Shown: positions 8,557-16,718 of the stretch, piece after piece
Position numbering within the stretch: position 1 is the first letter of the stretch
Layout: each line of letters opens with the position of its first letter
Assembly (NCBI GenBank): GCA_022561775.1
Contig: JADFQO010000016.1
Location: 1 to 59,985, forward strand
DNA length: 59,985 bases
Source: Myxococcales bacterium
GTDB taxonomy: Bacteria; Myxococcota_A; UBA9160; SMWR01
Direction of reading: 5' to 3'
Position numbers and translations under genes: made by a program
Notes under the pieces: generated by a model
What the model saw: only the letters and a program-made list of their open reading frames with translations
Database searches by the model: none
Told to the model about the DNA's origin: nothing

Positions 8557-8955
8557 TCAGCGGGGCGCGGTGAGTTCGAAGTGCACCGGAACTTCGAGCG
8601 GCCCGTACACCCAGGGCAGTGGGTTCGCGGATTCGACCGCGCGAACCGCGGATGCGTCGAGTCGCTCGTGTCCGCTCGATCGCACCACGCGAACGTCGCG
8701 AGCGACCCCCTCGCGGTCGATTTCGAAGCGAACCAGCGCTTCGCCATCCGAATCGGTAAGCCGCGCGAGCGGCGGGTACTCCAGTGCGCTCTGGATTTTC
8801 TGTCGAATCATCCCGAGCCGGTCGGCGACGCTCGGACCCTGGGGCATGGCGTCATCGGACAGGATCACCGCGGCGACTTCCATTGAATCTGCGGAGGCCA
8901 TCCCCGCAGAGCTCAGCGTGAACGCAAGAGCGTAAGCGATGCTGTGGTTCTTCAT
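8557..8955 (-). CDS. Small periplasmic TonB C-terminal-domain protein
   Basis: A 132-residue protein from the ATG at 8955: a signal peptide or single N-terminal membrane segment (about residues 1-22), then a TonB C-terminal domain with YPPLAR, GEALVRFEIDREG and VRVVRSSGHERLDASAVRAV. Classical TonB has a long proline-rich spacer, which is absent. An in-frame GTG at 9072 would add a short N-terminal tail. TonB domains pass energy to outer-membrane receptors. The cobalamin riboswitch directly upstream on the same strand suggests a role in B12 (or cobalt) uptake. No TonB-dependent receptor gene is in the window. Confidence 0.85.
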   Translation of the reverse strand: MKNHSIAYALAFTLSSAGMASADSMEVAAVILSDDAMPQGPSVADRLGMIRQKIQSALEYPPLARLTDSDGEALVRFEIDREGVARDVRVVRSSGHERLDASAVRAVESANPLPWVYGPLEVPVHFELTAPR

Positions 8956-9117
8956 CGCCGCGCCGTCGAGCCGGATTGGAACATCGGAAATCTGAACATC
9001 GAAGCCTCCAGCTGCTCCAGTGAACGAGAGCGATGGAGCGTCCGGGCTGGGATGGATGGGAAGCCGAGACACCGCATCGCCGCTCCCTCTCCTCGAAGAA
9101 CAGCGTGCGTGGTCGCG

Positions 9118-9304
9118 TTCCGGCAGGTTTCCTGACTGATGGGTCTCTGCGCGGGAGGTTCATCCCCGGCGCATTTGCCCCACCCGCGCCTTCCCGAAAA
9201 TCCATCCGGCGGCTCTCTGCGGGCGGTGCTTCCCAAACACAGTGGCGGGTCCGTGGCCGGTTTTCACGGCCTTCCCTTTTCACCCACGTTTGCTCACGTG
9301 GGCA
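9118..9304 (-). promoter_or_regulatory. Cobalamin (B12) riboswitch
   Basis: Read on the minus strand, the segment shows the ordered conserved boxes of the cobalamin aptamer. A short 5' hairpin (CCCACGT/ACGTGGG, 9283-9302) is followed by AAAAGGGAAGG (9270-9280), a CCGGCC helix, the core box GCCACTGT (9239-9246) and finally the B12 box GTCAGGAAACCTGCC (9122-9136). It ends about 165 bases before the TonB-like start at 8955, so it sits in that gene's leader. Bound adenosylcobalamin usually lowers expression. Expression mode here (terminator or start-site masking) is not clear from sequence. Confidence 0.85.
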
Positions 9305-9445
9305 CCAGAGCGCGTATGTGGATCGTTAGATACAACTCGGGCACCGTGGGGTCAAGACCCCGCCGCCAGCCGGCGATTTTCAGCTATCGGGAGTCCCCGG
9401 TGCAACCGCCGTCGCTCCGGCGGGAAGGTGATACGATCGGGATTC

Positions 9446-10222
9446 ATGGACGGACCCATCAAGCGATGCTGGCGGATCGTCGCGACCGGCTCGGCGTTCT
9501 CATTATTCGGCATCGTAGGGCTCGCGCTCGCCGTTTTCGTGTTTCCGATCATGCGCCGACTTTCCGGCGGCTCGCTCGAGCGAGAACGCCGAGTTCAGCG
9601 CCTGATTCACCGATGTTTTCGCGCGTTCATGGCGTACATGCATTTCGTCGGACTTTCCGAGATACGCGTGCTGGGCCTCGACCGCCTTCGCAAATCCGGC
9701 CCGCAGCTGCTCGTCGCCAATCACCCGACCCTTCTCGACGTGGTCGTGATGATTTCGCTGATGCCGCAACTCGACTGCGCGGTCAAGCGCGAGGCCTGGT
9801 CGAATCCGTTCATGCGCGGCGTGGTCGCGGCGGCGGGCTACATTCCGAACGATTCCGGTGAGCAGCTCGTGGATCGCTTCGTCGAGCGCATTCAGCGCGG
9901 TGGTTCGCTGTTGATCTTTCCCGAGGGAACCCGATCCCCCGAGGGAGGGCTCGGACCCTTTCAACGCGGCGCCGCCCATATGTCGCTGCGAAGTGGTCAG
10001 CCGCTGCTACCGGTATCGATCCGATGCGACCCGCCGACGCTGATGCGCGGCCAGAAGTGGTACGACGTTCCACCGCGCCGAATGCAGTTTTCGATCGAGG
10101 TTGGCGAGCCGATCGCGCTGCCGAGGCTCGGCGAGGGCGAACCGCGCGGTGTCGCGGCGCGGCGGTTGACGGCGGAGTTGCGTGACTTCTTTGCGAAAAG
10201 GCTGCAATATCCAGCCGTGTGA
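9446..10222 (+). CDS. PlsC-like 1-acyl-glycerol-phosphate-type acyltransferase (copy 1)
   Basis: A 258-residue protein beginning at ATG 9446 with an N-terminal membrane segment (about residues 12-35). It carries the acyltransferase motifs NHPTLLD (H-x4-D, catalytic His) and FPEGTRS (glycerol-phosphate-binding loop). Members of this family move an acyl chain from carrier protein or CoA to an alcohol at the inner membrane. In aryl polyene clusters they are thought to attach the polyene to a lipid. It is clearly related to the second copy at 29697-30506, sharing NHPTL, GTRSP and the RGQKWYD region. It opens the left arm of the cluster. Confidence 0.9.
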   Translation: MDGPIKRCWRIVATGSAFSLFGIVGLALAVFVFPIMRRLSGGSLERERRVQRLIHRCFRAFMAYMHFVGLSEIRVLGLDRLRKSGPQLLVANHPTLLDVVVMISLMPQLDCAVKREAWSNPFMRGVVAAAGYIPNDSGEQLVDRFVERIQRGGSLLIFPEGTRSPEGGLGPFQRGAAHMSLRSGQPLLPVSIRCDPPTLMRGQKWYDVPPRRMQFSIEVGEPIALPRLGEGEPRGVAARRLTAELRDFFAKRLQYPAV

Positions 10223-10272
10223 GAGCGCTGGTTGTCGGCGCCGGCGAAACCTGATCGCCACGGGTGGCCTGG

Positions 10273-10515
10273 ATGCAGTCCAAGGATGAAATCTTGAAGT
10301 GGGTGGTCGAGATCTTCGCCTGCGAGTTCGGCTTTAGCGCCGCCGACCTTCGCCCCGAGACCCGCCTCGCCGAAGATCTCGATCTCGACAGCATCGACGC
10401 CATCGACATGGCGGTTCGAATCGAGGAGAAGACCCACCTTGTGCTCAGCGGCGAAGACCTCCAAGCCATTCAGACGATCCAGGATGCCGTCGATCTGATT
10501 CATGAGCGCCTCTAG
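10273..10515 (+). CDS. Acyl carrier protein (left arm)
   Basis: About 80 residues. The phosphopantetheine site is the Ser in DLDLDSIDAID near residue 40, in the usual four-helix carrier context. I prefer the ATG at 10273; an in-frame GTG at 10264 adds three residues. It sits between two acyltransferase genes, so it likely carries the chain that they or the adjacent ketosynthase use. It needs modification by a phosphopantetheinyl transferase that is not encoded in this window. Confidence 0.9.
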   Translation: MQSKDEILKWVVEIFACEFGFSAADLRPETRLAEDLDLDSIDAIDMAVRIEEKTHLVLSGEDLQAIQTIQDAVDLIHERL

Positions 10516-10524
10516 CGAGAATCG

Positions 10525-11529
10525 ATGTCGTCGCTAGCCGTTGGCGCGACCTCCGCGGCTCCGACTTCGCGCTTGGAGGGAGAGTTGCCCACCGCGCCGA
10601 ATCGCTGGAGCCAGATCGCAGAACGCGGTTCTATCTGGGGGATGCGCTTTACCGCCTGGTCCTACCGCTGGCTGGGTCGTCGTGCGTGCGGAGTTCTTGT
10701 GCACGCGATCGTCACGTATTTTTTTCTCACGGACCGCAAGGGGCGCCGCTCATCGGCCGCCTACCTGCGGCGCGTTTACGCCACGCCCGAAGGGCGTGCG
10801 ACCCTCGGGCGGCCGCCGGGTCGTTGGCAGAGCTTTCTGCACTACCGGGAGTTCGCGCTGTCGATCGCCGACCGGATCGGGATCTGGTTCGGGCGCATCG
10901 ACGATTTCGAATACGAGATGATCGGGGAGGAGCATCTCGAACGTGCGGCCGAGGAAGGGCGCGGAGCAATCCTGGTCGGTGCCCATCTCGGCAGTTTCGA
11001 CGCGTTGCGACTGCTCGCGGAGCGCAAGAACTCCATCGTGAACGTGCTGATGTTCACCACGAACGCCGAGCGTATCAACACGCTCTTTCGCGAGCTGTCA
11101 CCGGAGATGGACGCGCGCGTCATTCGTGTTGACCCTGCGTCGGTCGATTCCGTGTTCGCGATCCGCGAATGCCTGCGGCGCGGCGAGTTGGTCGCAATCC
11201 TCGGGGATCGCATTGAACCCGGTGACCAGAATCGCACGATCCGCATTCCGCTGCTCGGGGAATTGGTAAAACTCTCACAGGCTCCGTTCCTGCTCGCTGC
11301 TCTGCTCCAATGCCCCGTATTGATGATCCTGGCTTTCCGCGAGGGGCCCGGCTGCTATTCGGTCTTTGTCGAGAAGCTCGCGGATCGGGTCGGGTCGCCG
11401 CGATGCGAGCGCGACAAAGGCCTGGCCGAACTGCTCACCGCATATGCGGAACGTCTTGAACATTATTGCAAGCGGTATCCGTTCCAGTGGTTCAATTTCT
11501 TCGACTACTGGGAGGACGAGATCCGATGA
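10525..11529 (+). CDS. LpxL/HtrB-like lipid A-type acyltransferase (copy 1)
   Basis: A 334-residue member of the lysophospholipid/lipid A acyltransferase family. The catalytic motif is HLGSFD (H-x4-D), and a conserved LGDRIEPG segment matches the family's substrate-binding loop. An N-terminal hydrophobic stretch suggests inner-membrane anchoring. In aryl polyene clusters the LpxL-like enzyme is proposed to acylate the lipid part of the product. Its last codons overlap the next start (ATGA). A divergent second copy lies at 33553-34500, with shared features such as ATPEGRA and FQWFNFFDYW versus YEWFNFFDFW. Confidence 0.88.
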   Translation: MSSLAVGATSAAPTSRLEGELPTAPNRWSQIAERGSIWGMRFTAWSYRWLGRRACGVLVHAIVTYFFLTDRKGRRSSAAYLRRVYATPEGRATLGRPPGRWQSFLHYREFALSIADRIGIWFGRIDDFEYEMIGEEHLERAAEEGRGAILVGAHLGSFDALRLLAERKNSIVNVLMFTTNAERINTLFRELSPEMDARVIRVDPASVDSVFAIRECLRRGELVAILGDRIEPGDQNRTIRIPLLGELVKLSQAPFLLAALLQCPVLMILAFREGPGCYSVFVEKLADRVGSPRCERDKGLAELLTAYAERLEHYCKRYPFQWFNFFDYWEDEIR

Positions 11530-12761
11530 GCCGACGCGTGGTCGTCACGGGAATGGCCGGGCTGAGCCCGATCGGCGTCGAATGGAAGGAGGTCCGCGAC
11601 GCCTTGCGAAGCGGCAGGTCGGGAGTCTGCCGAATCGACGACTGGGACGAAGTCGACGGCCTGCGGACGCGGCTGGGCGCTCCGGTTCCCGATTTCGCAC
11701 CGCCGGCTGATTATCCGCGCAAGAAGACCCGCGCGATGGGACGCGTCGCGTCGCTTTCAACCCGCGCTATGGAGCTCGCACTCCGAGATGCGGGCCTGCT
11801 CGATCATCCGGTGATCGGTTCCGGACGGACCGGCGTGAGCCACGGTTCGAGTTCTGGAAGTCCGCCCGCGCTGGGTGTCTACGCGCGCCAGCTCTTCGCG
11901 GGCCAGACGGTTCGGGGCATCGGCGCCAACGATTATCTCCAATTGATGAGCCACACCACCGCAGCCAACATTGCCAATTTCTTCGGCGTTCGAGGTCGGA
12001 TCATTCCGACTTCGAGCGCCTGCACGTCCGGAAGCCAGGGGATTGGCTACGGCTTTGACTCGATCCGCTACGGCCAACAAGACGTGATGTTGACGGGCGG
12101 AGCCGAAGAACTCGCACGGATGAGTGCGGTGATCTTCGACGTGCTCTATGCGGCTTCGACCCGCAACGACGAACCTCATCGGACGCCGCGGCCGTTTGAT
12201 GTGGCGCGCGACGGAACGGTGGTCGGGGAGGGTGCCGGCTGTCTGGTTCTCGAAGAATTCGAGCGCGCTCGCGAGCGGGGTGCGCATATCTACGCGGAGA
12301 TCGTGGGCTACGGAACCAACTGCGACGGCCGCCACATGACGAACCCCGATCCGGAGGGGATGGAACAGGTCATGCGCCAGGGTCTGGCCGACGCCGGGAT
12401 CGACGCCGGCGCGGTCGACTACGTCAACGCGCACGGCACCGCAACCGAGACCGGCGACATTGCCGAGAGCCGGGCGACTCTCGCGGTCTTCGGTCGAGAG
12501 ACGCCCGTGAGCAGCCTGAAGGGCCACCTCGGCCACACGCTCGGAGCCTGCGGTGCGCTCGAAGCCTGGATGACGATCGAAATGATCAACGAGGGCTGGG
12601 TCGCACCGACGTTGAACCTGAGCGAGGTCGACGAGCGCTGCGCTGCACTCGATTACGTGCGCGACGTGCCGCGCGATCTCGACGTCGAGATCGCCATGAG
12701 CAACAACTTCGCGTTCGGAGGCGTCAACACCTCGCTCGTCTTCAAGCGCTGGACCTCGTAG
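11526..12761 (+). CDS. Beta-ketoacyl-ACP synthase (KAS II type, copy 1)
   Basis: A 411-residue ketosynthase. The catalytic triad is intact: Cys166 in SSACTSGSQ, His303 in NAHGTAT and His336 in KGHLGHTLG, with Lys332. Full family length, with the C-terminal NNFAFGGVNTSLVF glycine loop. It extends acyl chains by decarboxylative condensation with malonyl-ACP. Translationally coupled to the LpxL-like gene by an ATGA overlap. In aryl polyene systems one of two ketosynthases works alone in priming; this one, outside the chain-length-factor block, is a candidate for that role (inference). Confidence 0.92.
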   Translation: MSRRVVVTGMAGLSPIGVEWKEVRDALRSGRSGVCRIDDWDEVDGLRTRLGAPVPDFAPPADYPRKKTRAMGRVASLSTRAMELALRDAGLLDHPVIGSGRTGVSHGSSSGSPPALGVYARQLFAGQTVRGIGANDYLQLMSHTTAANIANFFGVRGRIIPTSSACTSGSQGIGYGFDSIRYGQQDVMLTGGAEELARMSAVIFDVLYAASTRNDEPHRTPRPFDVARDGTVVGEGAGCLVLEEFERARERGAHIYAEIVGYGTNCDGRHMTNPDPEGMEQVMRQGLADAGIDAGAVDYVNAHGTATETGDIAESRATLAVFGRETPVSSLKGHLGHTLGACGALEAWMTIEMINEGWVAPTLNLSEVDERCAALDYVRDVPRDLDVEIAMSNNFAFGGVNTSLVFKRWTS

Positions 12762-13449
12762 TCTCGCCGCGTTCGCGACGGTCCTGATAGACGAGCGAGC
12801 GCCGCCCATTCGCGGTCCGCCGCGGTGGAAAGACGCGGCTGAAGACTCGATCGATCAGTCCATTGCCGAAGTATCGGAACCAGATCATGCGGACGACGAA
12901 CTCGCCAACGAGAATTGCTCCGATCAGGAGATAGGAGATCAGTCCTGAGTAGAGCGCCCACCATTCGATCGGGGCCGCGAGCGCGAGTATCAACACGCAC
13001 AGCGCGTTGGCTGCGAGAAAAACGCACCAGACGACTGTCACCTTCCGGCAATAGGGGATCGTGAAGTCGGGAAGATCGTCTTCGACGATCCGGGCAAACC
13101 TTTCGATCATCGGAATTCCGTCGCGAAGACTCGCCGAGAAGGTCCAGAGCAGATAGAGGCTGACGATCACCGGCATGAAGAGGAGAACCGTCGAGTCGCC
13201 TGTTGTGAGCGCGATGGCGATCAGGATGGCGAGTCCGATGTGTTGACGTACGAGGTGCCGGACCCCTGCCGCAGAGCCGCGGAATCGAACGGCGACGGAA
13301 ATCCCGTAGAGGGAGAGCAACAAGATCGCGAGGGTTCGGGTCTCGAGCCGCGTGTAGGCGAAGTACACGATCAGCGGGTAGCTGAGGAAGAAGATCCCCT
13401 GGAGTGCGGCGGAAAGCGTTCGGCGCGCCCTCAGCGTGGGCTTGGACAT
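12742..13449 (-). CDS. COG4648-like integral membrane protein (copy 1)
   Basis: A 235-residue protein from the ATG at 13449, which has GGAG seven bases upstream. It has about six hydrophobic segments and the family-specific stretch IPYCRKVT before a W-x2-F-aromatic segment, plus a basic C-terminal tail. Proteins of this kind accompany aryl polyene clusters; their role is unknown, possibly export or membrane anchoring. The 3' end overlaps the ketosynthase gene by 20 bases tail to tail. A second copy is at 37274-37987, sharing PYCRKVT and WFRY. Confidence 0.82.
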   Translation of the reverse strand: MSKPTLRARRTLSAALQGIFFLSYPLIVYFAYTRLETRTLAILLLSLYGISVAVRFRGSAAGVRHLVRQHIGLAILIAIALTTGDSTVLLFMPVIVSLYLLWTFSASLRDGIPMIERFARIVEDDLPDFTIPYCRKVTVVWCVFLAANALCVLILALAAPIEWWALYSGLISYLLIGAILVGEFVVRMIWFRYFGNGLIDRVFSRVFPPRRTANGRRSLVYQDRRERGETTRSSA

Positions 13450-13477
13450 GGGATCGCTCCTGTGGTAGTCGCTGGTC

Positions 13478-14752
13478 GTGGCCGGTCGGATACAGAGCGT
13501 AGCGGTAATAGGCGATGGGCCGGCCGGCTCGACCCTCGCTGCGCTTCTCGCCAAGCGAGGCATTCGGGTCGGGCTCTTTTCGCGCGGTCGGCCGAAACTT
13601 CCATTGATTGGCGAATCCACGGTGCCCGCGCTCATCCCGATCCTGAGAGAGCTCGGCGTCGAGGACGAAGTCGCCTCCTATAGCGTATTCAAGCCCGGCG
13701 CGACCTTCACGGTCCATCCGGGCGAGCGCCTGGTCATCGATTTCGACGAGGTTCGCGGGCGCGCCCCGGGTTATGCGTACAATGTCCTCCGAGATCGTTT
13801 CGACGCCACCCTGCTCGACGTCTGCGCGAAGAACGGCACGCAAATCTTCGAGACCACGGCCCGACTGAAACGGGTCCCCGGAAACGACGTGCGGGGCGAG
13901 GGCTCGCGGGTTCGCCTGACCCGCGCGACGCTCGCGGAGACCGACGGTTTCTTCGCGACCCCGCCGGATTTCATTGTCGATGCGAGCGGGCGCTCGCGAA
14001 TGATTCCGCGCATTCTTGGCCTGCCCGAGCGGACGGGTAATCGCCGCGATACGGCGCTCTTCGCACACTGCAGGGGTGTGCCGATCGACAACGAAGGCCA
14101 TGTCCACACGGATCGCCTCGAGCGGGGATGGAGCTGGCGGATTCCGCTGGTCGATCGCGTTTCGATCGGCGTCGTGATCGATCCGACTGCGCTGCAAGCA
14201 CTCGGAGATCACGCCGACGAGCAGTTCGACGCGATCTGTCAGTCTGATCCGCAACTCGCGAAGACCGCCGGCTGTGCCGAGCGAATCACGCCCGTGCTCA
14301 AGTTCACCAACTATCAACTCACGGTGCGGCGGGGTATCGGCCCGGGTTGGGCGTTGGTCGGAGACTGTCTCGGCTTCATCGACCCGGTTTTCTCGAGCGG
14401 GGTCTTTCTCGCAATGGACGGTGCCAAACGGCTCGCCGAGGCGTTGCTCGAGGGAAGCTCGAGCGCGCTCGAACGCTACGACCGGCGGCAGCGTCGGCAC
14501 ATCGAAGCCTGGCACCAGGCCGTGGGTTATTTCTATGACGGGCGCTTCTTCGCGATGCTGCGGCTGCGAAATCAACCACACGACAACTGGATTGGACGCC
14601 TGGTGAGTCCGCACGCGGCAACGCATTTGCCGCGCGTGTTCACCGGCGAATCGACCGCGCGCTTCTACGAGCGAAATCTGCTCGCCGCGATGATGAAATA
14701 CGGACTCGGCTCGCTCGAAGATCCGAACTGGGCGCGCTGGCAAATTGCCTGA
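13478..14752 (+). CDS. FAD-dependent oxidoreductase with flavin-halogenase motifs (copy 1)
   Basis: A 424-residue flavoprotein with a GTG start only 28 bases from the divergent COG4648-like start. GDGPAGS at residues 12-18 is the FAD-binding loop. Two features of flavin-dependent halogenases are present: WSWRIP at about 218-223 (W-x-W-x-I-P) and Lys72 in FKPGATF, the place of the catalytic lysine in phenol/pyrrole-type halogenases. Family members also include non-halogenating dehydrogenases, so activity is not certain. It is a close paralogue of the gene at 18292-19551. Halogenation is known for xanthomonadin and flexirubin aryl polyenes. Confidence 0.82.
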   Translation: MAGRIQSVAVIGDGPAGSTLAALLAKRGIRVGLFSRGRPKLPLIGESTVPALIPILRELGVEDEVASYSVFKPGATFTVHPGERLVIDFDEVRGRAPGYAYNVLRDRFDATLLDVCAKNGTQIFETTARLKRVPGNDVRGEGSRVRLTRATLAETDGFFATPPDFIVDASGRSRMIPRILGLPERTGNRRDTALFAHCRGVPIDNEGHVHTDRLERGWSWRIPLVDRVSIGVVIDPTALQALGDHADEQFDAICQSDPQLAKTAGCAERITPVLKFTNYQLTVRRGIGPGWALVGDCLGFIDPVFSSGVFLAMDGAKRLAEALLEGSSSALERYDRRQRRHIEAWHQAVGYFYDGRFFAMLRLRNQPHDNWIGRLVSPHAATHLPRVFTGESTARFYERNLLAAMMKYGLGSLEDPNWARWQIA

Positions 14753-14757
14753 AATCG

Positions 14758-15492
14758 CTACTGCACACGCTCCCACTTCCAAGAGCGCCGCGCGCTTCCG
14801 AGTACGAGGCTAGACTGATCGGAGAGATACCAGCGCAAGAATTCGATGGCGTCGGGCCAAGGCGCGGGTTGCGTCGGGTCGTGTTGTGGTTGCAGGCCAA
14901 AATTCAATCGCGTCCCCTCGCTATTGCGGGCGAGCAGAAGCCCAAGCGCGTAGGAGCCCGGGGGTTCTTCGACGAGCCGCGCGAAGGTCGGTGCCAGGGG
15001 AACGTCGCCGACGACCAGCAGCACCGGCCGGTCGGGATCGCGCTCGAGCAGCGTCATCGCTTCGAGAAAACCGCACGCGAACGAATCCCGTTGCGCGGCG
15101 ATCGAGCTGGACGCGCGGCGGTTTGCGGCCGCGATCGAGAAGAGGCCCGCTTGCGCGTTGTGAACCGTGTGGCTGAAGGCAGTCGGCGAGAGGGGCTGGC
15201 GCTCCGCGAGTCGATCCAGCAGGTCGATCGACTCGTTGATGTTTCCGTGGCGCGAAGCGAAGACTGTCGCGACCTCCGCGAGCTCGGCCTGCTCGCAGCA
15301 GTCGAACGCGGCCGTCAACATGATGCGGGCGAGTGGACTGCAGCGACGCCGCAACATCGCGGGGAGAAAGCGCGCCTCGGGCCGCCCTCCGGAAGCGAGT
15401 TCGGTTGGCGCCACGCACCAGTTCGACCAGGCGTCCGCGTCTTCCAGGCCCGGTGACCACGCCGACCAGCGCCGTACGGTCGCGGTGACCAT
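14758..15492 (-). CDS. Short ketosynthase-like chain-length-factor protein
   Basis: A 244-residue protein, only the length of half a ketosynthase. It resembles the beta-ketoacyl-synthase-like N-terminal family found in aryl polyene clusters: the core region SPTAFSHTVHNAQAGLFSIA is followed by a DSFACGFLEAM helix, with no active-site Cys in the usual ACSSG setting. In characterised aryl polyene systems such a protein pairs with a full ketosynthase as chain-length factor. The start ATG at 15492 shares one base with the stop of the upstream ketosynthase (TGATG), which supports a heterodimer made in fixed ratio (inference). Confidence 0.82.
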   Translation of the reverse strand: MVTATVRRWSAWSPGLEDADAWSNWCVAPTELASGGRPEARFLPAMLRRRCSPLARIMLTAAFDCCEQAELAEVATVFASRHGNINESIDLLDRLAERQPLSPTAFSHTVHNAQAGLFSIAAANRRASSSIAAQRDSFACGFLEAMTLLERDPDRPVLLVVGDVPLAPTFARLVEEPPGSYALGLLLARNSEGTRLNFGLQPQHDPTQPAPWPDAIEFLRWYLSDQSSLVLGSARRSWKWERVQ

Positions 15493-16718
15493 CACTCTGC
15501 AGCCCCGAGAATCAACGTGCAGTTGTTCCCACCGAAACCGAAGGAGTTCGTCATCACGGGGCCGACCGGAACCCGCAACCCCTCGCTGGGAACGAGCCGG
15601 AGGCGCGGCAGCGCCGGATCCGGCTGCCCGTCGAAGGCATGCGGAATGAGATCCAGCCCACCCGAAACCCGCTCTGCGAGCATCAACCAACAGAAGGCTG
15701 CTTCGATTGCTCCCGCGCCGCCCAGGATGTGCCCGACCAGACCCTTGGTCGAGCTGCACGGCGGGGGGCTCGGGAACACGCGGTCGATCGCCGCGCATTC
15801 CATCGCGTCGTTGAGGAGTGTCCCCGTTCCATGCAGATTCAGGTAGGCGATCTCCGCGGGCTCCAATGCCGCATCCTTCAGCGCATCGCGCATCGCGTGT
15901 TCGGCGCCGTGGCCTGCGGGGTCTGGCGCCGACATGTGATGGGCTTCGGTCGATTCGCCGACGCCGCAAAGGCGAATGCCACCGCTGTCGCGGGTCACGA
16001 GAAAGATCGCGGCGCCTTCTCCGAGCGTCAATCCCTTTCGATTTACGCTCAAGGGATTCGTGATTTCGTCTGAAACCACCTGCAACGACGAGAAACCATT
16101 CGCCGTCAGCCCGCAGAGGGAATCGGAAGCGCCCGCGATGACCGCATCACAGACGTCGAGCGCGAGCAGCGAACGCGCGGTTGCCAACGCGCGGGATCCC
16201 GACGAGCAAGCGGTCGAAATCGCGTAGGCAGGCCCGTCCACCCGCAGCAGGTCTGCGACGAAACTGGAGGCCCCGCCGAACTCGAGTTGGTCGTAATAGA
16301 ACGTCTCGGAGAGTGCACCCGTGGCGTGTTGCTGGCGGATCGCAGCCTCGGCGTCACTGACTCCCGATGTGCTGCTCCCAATCACGACAGCGACGCGCGA
16401 GCGACCCACGGCTTCGATGCTGTCCGCGATCGGTTTCTCGATTTGCTGGAGGGCCGCCAACACCAACGCGTTGTTGCGACACGCGTAGCGCTTCAATCGC
16501 GGTGGAATCTCGGGGAGCGGCCCCGACACTTCTGCTACCAGAAGGTCGCGGTCGGGGACGAGGTCATCGCGCCGACGAAAGTGAGTCTGATCGGTGGCCA
16601 ACAGTCGCGGCCAGATCTCTTCGGGACCGCGGCCGAGCGCGTTGACGATTCCCATCGCGGCGAGTGAGCACGATTCTCGCGTGCGGTTTCTGGAGCGACT
16701 TGCGCTAACGGCCGACAC
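15492..16718 (-). CDS. Beta-ketoacyl-ACP synthase (copy 2, chain-length-factor partner)
   Basis: A ketosynthase of about 408 residues. I chose GTG 16718 because GGAG lies eight bases upstream and the family N-terminus is reached; the ATG at 16655 would remove part of the first strand. Catalytic residues: Cys171 in STACSSGS, His296 in NLHGTGT, Lys325 and His330 in TKGLVGHILGG. It overlaps the CrtI-like gene by 14 bases upstream and the short chain-length-factor-like gene by one base downstream. Together these would build the conjugated polyene from malonyl units. Confidence 0.9.
   Translation of the reverse strand: MSAVSASRSRNRTRESCSLAAMGIVNALGRGPEEIWPRLLATDQTHFRRRDDLVPDRDLLVAEVSGPLPEIPPRLKRYACRNNALVLAALQQIEKPIADSIEAVGRSRVAVVIGSSTSGVSDAEAAIRQQHATGALSETFYYDQLEFGGASSFVADLLRVDGPAYAISTACSSGSRALATARSLLALDVCDAVIAGASDSLCGLTANGFSSLQVVSDEITNPLSVNRKGLTLGEGAAIFLVTRDSGGIRLCGVGESTEAHHMSAPDPAGHGAEHAMRDALKDAALEPAEIAYLNLHGTGTLLNDAMECAAIDRVFPSPPPCSSTKGLVGHILGGAGAIEAAFCWLMLAERVSGGLDLIPHAFDGQPDPALPRLRLVPSEGLRVPVGPVMTNSFGFGGNNCTLILGAAE

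Noticed and set aside
9139..9861. Plus-strand open frames across the riboswitch and start of the PlsC-like gene
   Set aside because: They overlap the structured minus-strand aptamer and are out of frame with the acyltransferase, which has its own ATG and family motifs.
12653..14782. Very long open frame on the minus strand opposite the flavoprotein gene (and similar long frames opposite 17689-19395 and 28225-29667)
   Set aside because: They are arginine- and proline-rich antisense shadows caused by high G+C; the opposite strand holds proteins with clear catalytic motifs.
15492..16655. Shorter ketosynthase starting at ATG 16655
   Set aside because: No ribosome binding site precedes it and it removes N-terminal residues expected in the family; GTG 16718 has GGAG at good spacing.
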